Assembly: GCA_000818945.1 (NCBI GenBank)
Contig: KN805376.1
Span: forward strand, 503,385-567,384
Direction of reading: 5' to 3'
Length of the DNA: 64,000 nt
DNA from: Schizochytrium sp. CCTCC M209059
Taxonomy: Eukaryota > Sar > Bigyra > Thraustochytrida > Thraustochytriidae
The notes below the pieces were generated by a model. It worked only from the letters and a program-made list of their open reading frames with translations. It had not been told where the DNA came from and searched no databases. Below are positions 48,864 to 59,300 of this stretch, piece after piece; positions within the stretch are counted from its first letter, which is position 1; the number at the start of each line of letters is the position of its first letter. Both the position numbers and the translations under genes were made by a program.

Positions 48864-50717
48864 ATGACGGCCCCGCCTGCCGCGCGAGCCCTGGAAGAGG
48901 CGTGCTTTGCTGCGGCCTCGCGCGCCGCCGCGACGGGCTTCGCAACGGCCGACGCCGTGGTGGCCGCCATGGGAGGTGTATACGCCTTGCACGAAGCGAT
49001 GCGGCACGCCGAGGACTTTTACTACGGCCAGGGACAGGTGCCTGCGCAGGGCGCCATGCCTCGGTGCGTGGAACATCTCTGCGACGTGCAGCGGCGTCTC
49101 GACGCCTTCGTGGCGTGCTACTTTGTGACACGGCCGCTCGCGTGCTACGCTGACCTTGAGGACGAAGCAGCTCGCATGCTTCACAGAGAGTGCGTTCCCA
49201 CAATGCACAACGTGCGCACTGCTATATTGGGACTTGATCAAAAGACGCCCCCTCCTTTTGCTTCTGGTGGTATTGGTGCTGCTGCTGCTGCCGATCCAGA
49301 CGAAATCGATATTGATGAAGAGGAAACGCTGGCACCGACCTCCGTGTCTTTTGAGTCCTTCGGCCTTGGACCGCTTTGGGCTTTGCCCATTGTTGCATCG
49401 CGATTTCCGTGCAAACCTCGGCAACCTTTGAGACAGGACGCGGTTCTCCGCGAACTGCGTACCTTCCATGGCCCGCTCACTTCATTCGCGGCGCACATCA
49501 TGCGCACATTCTCAGCTGGGAATCTTGCCGTCGAACTTGGAGTGCTTGTCGATGTGCCAGGGCTGGCCTCTCTTCGCGCCCATCTCGTGGAACGTTTCCC
49601 AGATTGGGCGCATGCGCCCTTTGCAATTGCCGGAGAGGCTGCTCAATCCTTGGAACAGCCTGCGCCATCTCAACGCAGCTCGCGCGGGTTTGGTAAAGTG
49701 CCCAAATTGCGACGGCCACCGGGGAATCCCGCGGCTGCTACGTTTGTGGACAGCGTCGAGACGGCCATGAAGGCGGCAGACATTCGCTTCTCGCCATCGT
49801 TCGCCAAACTTGAAGCCCTTGTGCAGCAAAAGGTGCCTTTGTCAAGTGAAATCGCCCGCAAAGTTGCCACTGAATATGCGTTGCTCCACCTTGGCTCGTC
49901 TCGTTTTCGAGCCAAGCGCTTCTTGCGCGAAGAACAAGATGATGAAGCTTGCGAAGAAGAAAGAGCGTCTCCAGAAGAAACCAGCGCAGAGGCCGAAAAC
50001 GTCAGTGGTGAGGCTCGCAAGTCCAGGGAAGAAACGGCTGAGCCATCAACGTCAGCGCCGACTGAGAACGTTGTCGCTCCAGAAGCGACAAAAACTGCGT
50101 CTGCATCAGCGCGAAGCGCTTACGCTGGATCGAACACGGATGCTTCGTCGAGTCTTCAAGCAGACAACGAGACGCGTGATCTTGCCGATGGAAGCACGAA
50201 GCTCCGAGTCGGTCGGAAGCGATCACACTTTGAAGCCTCGTTGCCACATTTGCATAACGACAAGCATATTCGCTGGATCAAGACGGCAGAGCTGGCCGGC
50301 GTTCTTCCAAGCATGGCCGCGCTTGATACTCGCGATGGAAGGAAAGCGGGGAGATGGGGAGAGAGCCTCGTCGCGAAATATCTTGCAGCGCAGCATCCGG
50401 ATTGGAAAGTTGACTGGATAAACGAGGACAAGGAGTCCCTCGCAAGCTTTGACATCAAAATGACAGAGCGGGCCTCCAACTCCTTGCGCACGACGCGTTT
50501 CATAGAGGTCAAGACTTCAAGGTACTCAAACAAAAACACGTTTGAGATTTCTTTGAATGAATGGGACTTTTTTGCGGGACAACGAAGTGCGTCGATCAAT
50601 TACGAGATCTTTCGCGTTTTCAGCGCCGGGGATCCTCGCAGCGTGCGCATAGCCGTGGTTTCTGATCCATTGAAACTTTTGCGCGAACAAAAAGTGCATC
50701 TCTGCTTGGCAGTTTGA
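48864..50717 (+). CDS. DUF3883 (NO VEIN C-terminal-like) protein, possible PD-(D/E)XK nuclease fold
   Basis: The protein has 617 residues from MTAPPAARALEEACFAAASR. The N-terminal 360 residues are helical and not recognised, and contain an acidic patch (DEIDIDEEET). A disordered, Ser/Glu/Thr-rich linker covers about 360-450. The C-terminal 130 residues resemble DUF3883, first noted in the plant NO VEIN protein and in bacterial restriction-associated proteins: GRWGESLVAKYL, WINEDKESLASFDIKM, RFIEVKTSRYSNKNTFEIS, LNEWDFF and YEIFRVFSAGDP. The D...EVK spacing is that of PD-(D/E)XK enzymes, so nuclease activity is possible. Neither the substrate nor the role is known. Confidence 0.75.
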   Translation: MTAPPAARALEEACFAAASRAAATGFATADAVVAAMGGVYALHEAMRHAEDFYYGQGQVPAQGAMPRCVEHLCDVQRRLDAFVACYFVTRPLACYADLEDEAARMLHRECVPTMHNVRTAILGLDQKTPPPFASGGIGAAAAADPDEIDIDEEETLAPTSVSFESFGLGPLWALPIVASRFPCKPRQPLRQDAVLRELRTFHGPLTSFAAHIMRTFSAGNLAVELGVLVDVPGLASLRAHLVERFPDWAHAPFAIAGEAAQSLEQPAPSQRSSRGFGKVPKLRRPPGNPAAATFVDSVETAMKAADIRFSPSFAKLEALVQQKVPLSSEIARKVATEYALLHLGSSRFRAKRFLREEQDDEACEEERASPEETSAEAENVSGEARKSREETAEPSTSAPTENVVAPEATKTASASARSAYAGSNTDASSSLQADNETRDLADGSTKLRVGRKRSHFEASLPHLHNDKHIRWIKTAELAGVLPSMAALDTRDGRKAGRWGESLVAKYLAAQHPDWKVDWINEDKESLASFDIKMTERASNSLRTTRFIEVKTSRYSNKNTFEISLNEWDFFAGQRSASINYEIFRVFSAGDPRSVRIAVVSDPLKLLREQKVHLCLAV

Positions 50718-50929
50718 ACGACCTAGACTTCTTTCTCTCTTTTACAACAAGGCTTGAGAGCACGGGGTGTCGCTTTGGCTCCACTCAGCAAGCAAACTTT
50801 CTGCTTTTCTTTGGGGTTTGAGGGCGTGGCAACCGCTGTGGAAGTCGCCCGTTTGCTATGCTTAATTGCAACCCAACCCAAGCAAGTTTTGCCCGCGCAG
50901 TGCGGAAAGTGGAGGCTTTCTCATCATTG

Positions 50930-51929
50930 CTATTTTGCGTGTAGGAGGTGCCATGCACGTTGCCATGCGAACACGAACCCCCGCCTTTTCCTCTCCCAGA
51001 TTCTTCGAGTGATTGCATAGGTTCGAATCATGTTGACCGTGCTTGTTAGGGGCATTGCAGTGCCCAGCAGAAATTTGAGGAAGAAGGAACCATTTACCAT
51101 TGACCCATCAGCGATGATCGAGGTGAATATCATAAAGGCTGTCGTTGAGAAAACGGCAATCGATGCCCAAACGAGGTTCCGGACAACAAGTCGATATTTA
51201 AGTGTGGCATTTGCGGTCTGTACCATCGAGTTCTCCCGGATTGTATTCAAGTGTTTTCTGACTGGTTCAAAGAATAGGTACAAGAACGCGGTGGAGAGCG
51301 AGACGTCCGTGACCACAAAAAACGTAGACTCGTGCCATCCGTATTGCAGTACACACAGAGTTGTAATAGATTTCGCCACGAATGGTGAGCCACATCATCA
51401 AAAACAAAAGCGGCACATGGTGCACGGCAACGAGGCAAATTTTCCAGAGCGCCCTTGCGAACCTAGATTGCTCGGTGAGCATGGCCGCTGCCTTGGCTCG
51501 CTCGAGATAGATAAGATTCGTCGCTGCACACGACAGAACGAAAAATGCCGGTGAAACTGGCGCAACTTACGAGCAGTATTCCCAACTCGAGATCGGCACG
51601 TCCACGAAAGAGAAAATAATAAAGGGAATGTCGCTAACGATCTAAAACACCACGAGTGCAAGAACAATACGATACATGCGCCTTTGCGGAGGTGGGCGCG
51701 ATCCACCGCACACGCTATGCAAGGCCAGAATGTAGAGGAGCGCTCCAGCGCCTCTGACACACCCGAGGCCAGCCGAGACCGCCTGAACAGCCCAAGCAAT
51801 TTTCGAAGCTTCACTCACCGAATCCGCAAGCTGCACCAAGTGCGGTGCCACTGACAGCCACCGCTCTCCATTTTCAAACTCCTGTGGCCATCTCATCTTC
51901 TCTGCGGCTACGAAAGATGGGCCATGCAT
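50930..51929 (-). pseudogene. Decayed copy of the local 7TM family
   Basis: This is the third paralogue of the 7TM genes at 52975-53967 and 54398-55410. It begins near ATG 51929. The conserved RRMYRIVLALVVF segment is followed by an in-frame TAG where intact copies continue KT(L/I)SD. Reading through gives a second in-frame stop after WEYCS, then LIYLERAKAAAMLTEQSRF in the same frame. A frameshift after GEIYYNSVC moves the remainder (STAFLYLFFEPVRKHL to the end at 50930) into another frame. With two stops and at least one shift it cannot encode the family protein. Confidence 0.8.
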
Positions 51930-52974
51930 GTACAAACGAGATGTGCAAAGACGTTCTGCTCATTCTCTCTTCTTGACAATGCTGTGCGTAGACATCTAGC
52001 CTGCCAGCCAGCTCGCCAGCCACTTGGAGGATAAATAGATGTAGATGTGGATGCGGATGCAAAGACAACACCCCCCCCCCCCCCCACGCTGCAAGCAACA
52101 GCGGCTGTCGACGGTGAGGTGAGATTCATCTCAACAAAGGAAAGTAGACGTTCTATGCCGGCATGAAACTGATCGACCGAATCGCAGCGCAGTAGCACCA
52201 TACTGCATCTCTCTTGTCGGGCGGAAGTTGAGGTGGGTGACGCAGCACGCCACTCCCGTGGTAGGAGTGCCTCGAACCCGGCTCCCGTACCAAAATACAA
52301 GCTATTTGCTGGCTCGAGGCTCCGTTGGGTAGTAGGTATAAAATCAAGGAAACGCGACGAGAAGCTAGGCCTCTTGAGATGTGAAGAAGGATTGCTGGAA
52401 GTTTGAAGAGCTGTTGGGTGTGGCCCAAGACCTACTTGATCTGCAGCTATGGCGGTTATGGCCCGGGGCCGGTCCGGCCGGTCTGAGTGGGGCCAGATGG
52501 AGAAGCAAAGGATTGTTCTTAGCTCGATTGTGATGTCAATCTGGAAGTATACGAGGCGACGTGTTGCATTTTTTTTTTTCAATTTTTCTTTGTAAGATCA
52601 TTTACAAATTCGTTCTTTCCCCTTTTAAGGTTGGTTAGCTTTCGACTCTGTTTGGCCGCCTCATGTTTAACGACACGAACCTGTTTCTTCTCAGTAAAAC
52701 TTTGCACAATCTACAAAACATGCGTTCTGAGTTGGCCCCGTCATGCGAGCAAAGCATGTTTGCCATTCCTTCTTCATAACGAAATTTCAATGCAGCAGAA
52801 AGGTACTTGTCCTCGCTAAATCGCGTCAAGGAATTTGAGATGAAGAGAATTCATGATTTAAAAAACATCTCAATACAGTCCTTTGCGTAGAATGTGAAAG
52901 TCATTTCTGGTTTTCCTTGTGAAACCACCAACCCCACCCCACATTTTTTATCACTGGCTCCGTGTACTTCGCTT
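51930..52974. other. Intergenic region upstream of the decayed 7TM copy
   Basis: It contains a C15 run at 52071-52085 and T/A-rich stretches near 52567-52625. A 224-codon minus frame (51908-52582) crosses the homopolymer but starts from TTG and shows no domain. Nothing coding is supported. Confidence 0.55.
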
Positions 52975-53967
52975 TTACGTCCCAGTTTGTCGCGAAGACG
53001 TCACCCGGGACGTTTTCGGAATCCTCTGAGAAATATTCGAGGCGTCTCTCCTGATGGGCTTCCACACTCCTGACGTAATTGCCAGGGTAGAAATCATGTT
53101 CACAATACCGCAAATAGGCATGAGTACCCAAGCCAAACAACGAAGGTAGAAGACCTCTTCCGTGGTTGCAGTGCCGACCAATACAGTAACCGTGATCATA
53201 TAAATCATTGTTGTGAACACTGCAACACACGCCCAGAACAAGTTTCGCTTGGCTGTTTTTCGCAAGTGTCGCGTGCTGTCGGCATCGGCTGCCCCTGCAT
53301 GCGACAGTTGTTCCAAATGCTTTTGCACCGGTTCCAAGAAAAGGTACAAAAAGGCGAAAGAGAGTGCAGAGTCCATTGCTGCAAATACTGAGGATAAGCG
53401 CGATCCGTGGTCCTGAATGCATACCGATCCATAGAAGACTTTTCCGTGGATGGTCAAGATCATGAGTATCAATAGTCCAGGCACTGAGACAACGACGAGT
53501 AGACAGATATTCCACAAGGTCCTGGCAAACCGAGACGGTTCTGTCAAGGCAGCCGTCGCCTTTGCTCGCTCCAAGTAAATGACGTAGGTCAAAGTACATG
53601 CGACGACAAAAAAGAGGGCCGGTACGCTTCCAAAAACTGAGCAAAGCACCCAATTCTCTGCTGGTGTTCTCGCGATCCCGAAAACGAAGATGGGTACATC
53701 ACTGAGCGTCTTGAAGACAACGTGGCCAACCACAATTCTGAACATGCGACGTTTCCGGGCGCCCTGAGGACCCTTTTTCTGCACTAGATCTACGTAAAGC
53801 AGAAACCCGAGACACCCAAGGCCTGCGAGAATGCCAATGGCACCTATTGCGGCCTGAGCGGTCAGCATGTATTGCAATTGGTTCGATTCTGGCCATGTGT
53901 CTGCACTGACACTTGTGTTTGCGTTGCGTACGACATGCTCCTGGATCACGCTTTGAAACCATGTCAT
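52975..53967 (-). CDS. Seven-transmembrane protein, unrecognised family, intact copy
   Basis: The protein has 330 residues from ATG 53967 (MTWFQSVIQEHVVRNANTS); the frame continues upstream only through a GTG. The short N-terminus carries an N-x-S glycosylation site. Seven hydrophobic helices are visible: AAIGAIGILAGLGCLGFLLY, RIVVGHVVFKTLSDVPIFVF, ALFFVVACTLTYVIYLERAK, ICLLVVVSVPGLLILMILTI, SALSFAFLYLFLEPVQ, LFWACVAVFTTMIYMITVTV and WVLMPICGIVNMISTLAITS. A YLERAKATAAL motif after TM3 is placed like the DRY region of receptors. The cytoplasmic tail is short. A GPCR-like role is plausible from topology only. Confidence 0.8.
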   Translation of the reverse strand: MTWFQSVIQEHVVRNANTSVSADTWPESNQLQYMLTAQAAIGAIGILAGLGCLGFLLYVDLVQKKGPQGARKRRMFRIVVGHVVFKTLSDVPIFVFGIARTPAENWVLCSVFGSVPALFFVVACTLTYVIYLERAKATAALTEPSRFARTLWNICLLVVVSVPGLLILMILTIHGKVFYGSVCIQDHGSRLSSVFAAMDSALSFAFLYLFLEPVQKHLEQLSHAGAADADSTRHLRKTAKRNLFWACVAVFTTMIYMITVTVLVGTATTEEVFYLRCLAWVLMPICGIVNMISTLAITSGVWKPIRRDASNISQRIPKTSRVTSSRQTGT

Positions 53968-54397
53968 CGTCTTCGTGTGGATTGCCTGACGGCGATAGGC
54001 ACTTACTTCACGATGTCGACGTGGGTGCGGGTGCGAGCATGGAAAACCTCTAGGCAGAATCTCTCCGACTTGCACCGCGAAGCCTCCACTGAACAGACTT
54101 TGGACGATGGATGCTCAGCTCAGCTGAGCATTGTAGCTACCAGTATAGTACCATACCGCAGTGCAAACTATGGACCACTTTTGTTTTCTTTCTTTTCTCA
54201 AGCCCAGAGCCATGATGGTGAAATAAGGCCTAACAACGGCTCTGCTTTTAGTAATAAGTTTTGCAACAGTTATCATCAAGACCAGATCGCTATCTTTGGC
54301 GAGTAAATGCAACAGCTTGCTGCAATTAAATTTCGGAAATGAATTCGAGTGATTGGCAGTGAAACTGATTATGAATAATTTCTTATAGATGAAAAGG
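53968..54397. other. Spacer between tandem 7TM copies
   Basis: Between the start of the intact copy and the end of the frameshifted copy. Presumably contains the promoter of the former and the 3' UTR of the latter. No coding signal. Confidence 0.55.
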
Positions 54398-55410
54398 TCA
54401 TGTCAAACTCGGCCTCTGCGTAGATGCAACTCCCGACGATCCCTTTCGCGAAGTAGGAAGCGACTGACGCGGGTTTACTCGTTTTCCGCGCGCTTTCGAA
54501 GGCCGCCAGACACCAGACGTAATGACGAGGGTCGACAGCAAGTTTACATTCCCACAAATGGGCATGAGAACCCATGTTAGGCAACGTAAATGATAGTTTT
54601 CAGCGGTCGTCCCGACACTCGAAACAATAGTCACGATAATCATGTACACCATAGTGACAAAATTGGTGATTGACGCCCACAGGAGGTTTCGCCTAGCCGT
54701 CAAACGCATTTGTCGAGTACTGTCCTGTTCGATATTTTGAGTAGCTAGGGAGGACATGGTTCGCAGGTGTTTTTGCACGGGTTCAATAAAGAGATAGAGA
54801 AAGGCCAACGATAGCGAGGTGTCCATGAACGCAAAGACGGTAGAGAGGCGTGGTCCATAGTCCTGGATGCATACAGAGCCGTAGAATATCTTGCCGTTGA
54901 TTGACAGCCACATAAGAATGAGCAACCCAGGCACATTTATGACAACAAAGTGACAGACTTTCCAAAGAGATTTGGACAAGCGCGAAGGCTCTGTGAGCGA
55001 CGCGGTAGCCTTCGCGCGCTCGAGATATACCATGTACGTCAGTGTGCAAGAGAGCACAAACGCCAAAGGAGGTAAGGTCCCAAACACGGAGCACCATGCC
55101 CAATCTTTCTTCGCAACATCAATAAGGGAAAGAGAAAGATTGGCACGTCACTGATCGTTTTGAAAACGACATGACCTACAACAATCCTCAACATTTTGCG
55201 CTGCCCCGGATTGCGAGTCGGGACTCTGCAACTCACCGCCAAGAGATATGTCAGACTTCCCAGGCCGGCAATTAACCCAAAGGCTCCTGTTATTGTTTGT
55301 GCAGTGCGCATACTACGCAAGCCAGGCGTCACCTCCCAGTCTTCGTCGTTGATGCTTGTATTGTTGCTTCGCACCACATGTTCTTCGAAAATTTCTCTCA
55401 GCCAACCCAT
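54398..55410 (-). pseudogene. Seven-transmembrane protein, second copy, with one frameshift
   Basis: The gene starts at ATG 55410 (MGWLREIFEEHVVRSNNTS) and parallels the intact neighbour through RIVVGHVVFKTISDVPIFLF. Around 55120-55128 the frame shifts by one missing base. The second frame then continues DWAWCSVFGTLPPLAFVLSC and LTYMVYLERAKATASLTEPS to the stop at 54398, with all remaining helices intact. Residue spacing across the break equals that of the neighbour if a single base is missing. It is therefore either a very recent pseudogene or an assembly or sequencing error in an intact gene of about 337 residues. Confidence 0.8.
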
Positions 55411-56358
55411 CTTCTTTCCCACGCGACAATTACGCACGTCCTACGCAATGATCTCGGCTTTCGGGGTCTGATTTTCTACTCTGGAGCAGTGTTCAGCCTT
55501 GGCAGATTCGACGTTCCATTGTGCTCCGTTGAGGATATTGGGGGGACGAACACCATTGCGATATCGCCTGGCTTCCCCTCCTTTTCTCTCTCGTGTTGTC
55601 GCGCCATTTCGGGATCAGAGACGGCGAGAGTCTCCTGGGCAACGTATTTTCGACCAACACCGTGATCCGTTCAATTGCGGGCTAAGTCCGCGGAAAGGGG
55701 TGGGGAAGGATGTGGCAACATTGATTTCTTACAAATGAGTCCGTGAATTTGGAAGCAAGAGGGTGCCGTACAAGGCTGTTGGAAGTAGTTTTAGACATCT
55801 TTAGACATGAGACGTGTGACGCCACACCGCCAATGATAGTACAAATATAGCCGGTAGGGCCCAAGACGGTCACCAAGCGGTCACCGTGTCACAGCTTGAA
55901 TTGTCCCTCGAACTTCAACGTTCGACTCCACTAAAGTCGACTTGCCGCCCCTCTCTTTCTGTTTATCGACCGAATCGCCAGAAGTTGTCACACTACGCTA
56001 CGTTCATCATTGATCTAGTTGTCTGGCCTCAAACTCTGTCCGAAAAAATTGACTCAGAAAAGAATCGATCGAGGTGCGGGCAGTAGCACACCCCCACCCC
56101 CTCTCCTTCTAACCACCACCTTCCCAAGCCCGCAGTGAGCGAGTTGATACAACGTAACGCACGTTCGGAGAATGAAACCGTCGCGTCAGCACTTACAATC
56201 GGAATACTAGCAGCCTGTGGACGAATGGAAAAGATGGAATTTGACATGTCAATCCTTAGAATCAGACTATTCACTACGTAGACTAGCAACGTGTTTTGCC
56301 CGCGCAAGACACCCATACTCCTGAAATTCTTTGCACAAAATAACAACAACATGTTTGA
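55411..56358. other. Intergenic region between 7TM array and CC2D2A
   Basis: Nearly 1 kb between the start of the frameshifted 7TM copy and the stop of CC2D2A. Base composition is balanced and no long open frame or domain was recognised. Confidence 0.6.
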
Positions 56359-59300
56359 TCAGAATCTAGTGCTGACAATGGTTGCAAGATAAATCCACAC
56401 AGAGAATACCTTGTTCGTGTAAGGAACCACAAGCACGGCGAGCGCAAATGTGGTATTGTCGAGCGTAGTGTTGTGAATGTCTGAGTTACGCACAGCACGC
56501 AGAATAGCATCCATCTCGGTAAACGTCATGTTGAGTGGGAAACCGAAAATGCTGTTGTTCGACATGGTTTCGCGCAGGCCCTCGAGGTGCTCTTGAACGA
56601 GAGCCGACATGCCACCAGCAAAGCCTTCAAGTTTGTGCTCTTCCAACGATTCAAGAAGCGCACGCAACTTGCGCCCCACAATCTTGTTGAAGCGAGTCGT
56701 CCCGCGCTTGGCGCGCCAACGACGCATTGACTTTTGGATCTGCTCCGAGATTTCGCCTTCCAAGTACGAGACAAAACGCCGATCGAGCCGCTCATAAGTA
56801 AGAACTTCCGTCTGCACGGAGGCCATCTCGATCCGCGGTACACGAGAGGTCCAGAACGGGACCCAATCCTTGGCATTTTCGAAGTTCCATTTGATCTGCC
56901 ACGGAGCGCCGTGCTCTTGCACGTTTGCCCAGATGTTACGCTCATTTATGACAAGCCCGACGTCGCGAAGAGGGCAATTTACATCTGACACCGCGTAGCA
57001 GCGGCCCGTCGAGGCATTGAAGAGGAGACGCGTGGCCGAGCTCGAATCTGCCAATAGTACGTACACCGTTGCGCCCTCGGGAATCCCGTAGCCCATGATA
57101 ATATAAGGTTCTACCGAAGGCCGATCGCTAAAGAGCCACGCAAGGTAGTTGCATAAAAGAATTGCGTGTTCTTCCCAATCCCCCGCGGAGATATCCAAAA
57201 ACTGCTGCGAGGTACTCCACACGTCATTGCCGCCTTCTACAAATGCTTGCCAGTCCTCGAGAAAGGGAATGAGCGAAACAAAGCGTACGAGCGCCGGCAC
57301 CGTCTGCAACTCGGAGCCATCGCGACCCGCCGGTGGCACTTGAGGAGCAATGAAACGCGGCGCAAAGATGGCGTCTCCGTCGATGCCGACGCCAAAGACC
57401 TGTGTATTCATTTCCAGGGGGCGCGAAGCCTTACGCTTCACTTGACTCACCCACTGTTTCGCATAGCGAGCAACTTTTGGGTTCTCGCCAGATCCAGGCG
57501 CTGTAGAGTTTTCATCTTTCGCTGTGGCCAGCACGGGATCAAGTGTGGCCATCAAGTAGACGTAGGTTGCATTTGATGCCTCGTCCTGCGCACGTGCAGC
57601 CAAATCGCCTAGATTTTGGTTACTGCTTGCGCCACGAGCGCCTTCGTCAATCTCTACACCATCTAGAGCGTCCACTCTATCTCCCGTAGCGCCGCGGGAA
57701 CGCTGCACGTAGCCCAAATTCACGGCTGGCGTTTCAACGCGAAACATGCCTTCGATACGCCCATTCATATAAATTGTCGAGAAAGGAATCGAAAAGCTAC
57801 CAAGAAAGCGACGTTCCCTTCGCTGAAACATGGCATCCTCATTGCGGTAGTCCTCGCCTTGGGTTTCCACGATTACTTCGTCGAACACGTTAAAGTGCAC
57901 GTGGTCACTAATGCTCTGTAAATTAGCTGGACTAAAGTCCTTGCGTGGCGGAATAAAGGGTAAGAAGATTGACTCATTCCAAGTTGGTGACGGGCCTTCT
58001 TGCGCCGAGCTGCGTCGTGAGTTGCCTTGAAACTTAACTTGCACAAAGGACATGACACGCTCCGATCCGCTAGCAGGGCCTTCGAGGTCTTCGTCCTCGT
58101 CGCCGCCGTCCATCTCGCTCTCCATCCGACTGCTTCCGAAACGCGTTCCGTCGTCGCCTTGACCATCTCCACCGCGAGGGCTGCGTCTCGTTGGCGATTG
58201 CCGCGGGGACCGACGCGGGGATCTGCCCGGAGAGCTCGGGTACACGCCATTCGTGACGCGCCGACGAACAGGCACATTTTGAGCTCGCACCACTTGCACA
58301 AAGATGGAAGCCTTCTCGACGCTCAAAGAGGCAGGCTTGCGTACGCGCGGTGCGGGGCGAAGCCTGCGACGAGGCTCAAAGAGTGAACGGAACATGTCCA
58401 TGTTCACGCTAAACTGCGGGAGCGGACCCTCTTTGACCACGCTGCCTACAGGAATGTCCCTGCGCCGCTGCGCATTCACGTTGGACGACTGCAGGCTGCG
58501 TACGCGCTGCAGAAAATCGTTCACACGCGCCTTTTGCATCCTCTGGATCCGTAGCACCTCGGACGATGATCGACTCGAGGCTGCGTATGCATCATCTTGG
58601 TCGAGCTCGAGCTGAGCCTCGGCAGGAAGCAACAGTGTCTGCAGCGTTTCGTCGCCCCGAATCTCCTCCTCTGACAATGGGATCGGGTGGTGGAAGAGAT
58701 GGGGCTTGTCCTTGCGCAAGCGCATGAGCGCCACGCGTCGCGACTCGACAAACTTGTCCGCGTTCGCCGTCGGGAAGAGCGCGTCACGCAAGAGCGCCTC
58801 GGAGCGGAACAACACCCCGCGTTTCGAAGACCACTTGATGATATCAAAGAGGCGCAGCACCGAAGCATTGCGAGGGTCATTGGGATCAAGTCCTTTGAGT
58901 TCTGCAATCAGCTTCTGAAAGTCAACCTCGTTGGCGAAATCAGGAACTGCATCATCAAATTCCGTGGCGTCTGCAGAGACGCCACCACCCCCTCCAGCCA
59001 GATTGCCGCCAGCGAGTTCACCGGCGTAGCTACCAAGAAGCCGCCCGCGCGACTCCCCTCGGGTCTGCGTCCACTCTGGAAGTCCGACCAGAGTCCCTAC
59101 GCCTGCGTCCTGCTCGGGAGAGCTGCCTCGCGCTCCCGCGCCGATCCCAGAAGCATCTTCGTCTGCTTCTCGCGTATTCCATGTAATCGTTGCCCGGACC
59201 TGCCCCGCCGTAAATCGATCCCCCAGCGCAGGACCAACCTCGACATGGTCCATGTGCAGCTGTTCGGCGTACAATTCGCGAAGCGTTTTCGATTTCGCAA

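Noticed and set aside
51010..51040. GGTTCGAATC resembling a tRNA T-loop
   Set aside because: No matching acceptor, D or anticodon stems could be placed around it.
52260..52290. CCTCGAACCCGGC resembling a reverse-strand tRNA T-arm
   Set aside because: The flanking bases do not form the required five-pair stem, and no cloverleaf fits.
51908..52582. 224-codon minus-strand frame upstream of the decayed 7TM copy
   Set aside because: It starts with TTG in an A/T run, crosses a C15 homopolymer, and shows no domain or membrane pattern.
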